Source of the DNA: Algoriphagus sp.
Lineage (GTDB): Bacteria; Bacteroidota; Bacteroidia; Cytophagales; Cyclobacteriaceae
Assembly (NCBI RefSeq): GCF_029254265.1
Contig: NZ_JAQWXX010000027.1
Span: 1-64,000, forward strand
DNA: 64,000 nucleotides
Reading direction: 5' to 3'
In this document: positions 63,515 through 64,000 of the stretch, one piece after another
How positions within the stretch are numbered: the first letter of the stretch is position 1
Layout of the letters: every line of letters begins with the position of its first letter
Made by a program: the position numbers and the translations under genes
The notes under the pieces: model-generated
Database searches by the model: none
Seen by the model: the letters and a program-made list of their open reading frames with translations, nothing else
What the model was told of the DNA's origin: nothing

Positions 63515-63867
63515 GGATTTTGGGCTTTTATACTTACGCTAAACTAACCAGATCCCGAATATTTTAAAATCTTCGTAAAGAAATCTCACTTTTTAAGGAA
63601 TTAGATTGAAGGTTTTCAAACGCAAAATATTGGCGTTTTTTTAAGTTTTTGATCAATTGTAATAGCCAAAATCCACACTTTTCTATTAAGTATAAAATTT
63701 TGGTACCGCCGCAAATAATCCATTGACCGATCACCAAATAATATTTTGTTTTCTTACGAAATACTAAGGTCCGTCTTTTTGGAATTCTGTATATTCGCAA
63801 AGCTATTCCCAATATGAATTTCTCATTTGAAATTCACTTTAACTATCAAATAGAATAACCCAAATTC
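63515..63867. other. Intergenic region before the IcmF-like gene
   Basis: AT-rich spacer between the divergent MFS gene and the IcmF-like gene. One 82-codon frame on the minus strand is open but looks like chance coding. I see no consensus promoter or terminator in it. Confidence 0.4.
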
Positions 63868-64000
63868 ATGACTACTACACAGGAGATTTATAAACCCAAA
63901 AATCACATTCGAATTGTAACAGCTGCTTCACTTTTTGATGGGCATGATGCAGCTATTAATATCATGCGTCGTATCATCCAATCAACTGGTTGTGAGGTGA
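63868..64000 (+). CDS. IcmF-like acyl-CoA mutase, N-terminal fragment (cut by window edge)
   Basis: The ATG at 63868 opens a frame that runs off the window. The 44 visible residues ([19 protein letters not shown], then [19 protein letters not shown]) match the N-terminal cobalamin-binding domain of the fused isobutyryl-/methylmalonyl-CoA mutase family found in Bacteroidota, where the cobalamin domain comes first. The family rearranges the carbon skeleton of acyl-CoAs and carries a G-protein chaperone. Only the first part is seen, so the class is not proven. Confidence 0.75.
   Translation, partial: MTTTQEIYKPKNHIRIVTAASLFDGHDAAINIMRRIIQSTGCEV

Noticed and set aside
63564..63812. 82-codon open frame in the spacer before the IcmF-like gene
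   Set aside because: Very AT-rich, basic/aromatic translation without domain or promoter; most likely chance coding.

Overview
This window looks like chromosomal DNA of a Bacteroidota member, most likely order Cytophagales near Cyclobacteriaceae/Algoriphagus (inference). The grounds are AT-rich DNA, almost no Shine-Dalgarno sequences, three promoters that match the Bacteroidota consensus (TTTG, 19-20 bp, TAnnTTTG), a split transketolase, a fused alpha/beta 2-oxoacid dehydrogenase E1, GH3-family and DUF4377 proteins, many small lipoproteins, and the gene order pdxA / DUF177 / rpmF / fabH / efp / accB / accC. I see no phage, IS element, tRNA, rRNA operon or CRISPR array; this is mostly ordinary core and accessory chromosome.

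Layout. 0.3-11.6 kb: a tricorn-type protease (-), a 1775-residue cytoplasmic protein joining two alpha/beta-hydrolase units to a CHAT (caspase-like) peptidase and a helical repeat tail (+), a GH99-like lipoprotein and a GNAT acetyltransferase (-). 11.7-22.4 kb: a long minus-strand run with split transketolase, bacterioferritin-comigratory-type peroxiredoxin, M23 peptidase, FAH-family enzyme, two related DUF4377/META lipoproteins, an SGNH hydrolase, an LD-carboxypeptidase, a frameshifted PBP4-type carboxypeptidase, DUF423 and YggS; several of these act on peptidoglycan. 22.4-28.2 kb: GH3-family enzyme, LysE-type exporter and nucleoside hydrolase (+), then a decayed fragment of alanine dehydrogenase, DUF302 protein, DUF6992-like protein and intact alanine dehydrogenase. 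28.5-41 kb: E1 fusion, LuxE-like acyl-activating enzyme, tiny lipoprotein, NtrC-like response regulator, RNase P RNA, a possible 37-residue membrane peptide, DUF4442, DUF3109, DUF4287/DUF5655, EEP nuclease/phosphatase, HGSNAT-like acyltransferase, PPK2 and a subtilisin-like protease.

41-50.3 kb: an adenylate cyclase fused to a TolB-like domain and TPRs, and a four-gene operon of planctomycete-type genes (PSD1/DUF1549-DUF1553 cytochrome, DUF1501, a DUF2231/PSCyt1/Fn3-associated protein, a SIS-domain protein). 50.5-56.2 kb: fatty-acid and translation core (accC, accB, efp, fabH; rpmF, DUF177, pdxA). 56.3-61.2 kb: rsmA-mgtE-hydroxyacid dehydrogenase, a lipoprotein, greA with a terminator-like leader, and a HIT protein. 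61.2-64 kb: PfkB sugar kinase plus sugar-porter MFS, then the start of an IcmF-like acyl-CoA mutase cut by the window edge.

The signals most worth a second look are: a leader element encoding a 29-residue peptide (common parts MKSSM and DSIWPLK) placed exactly 4 nt before two unrelated genes about 58 kb apart; the CHAT/double-hydrolase protein; the alanine dehydrogenase remnant; the PBP4 frameshift at its active-site segment; and the terminator-like hairpin in the greA leader.
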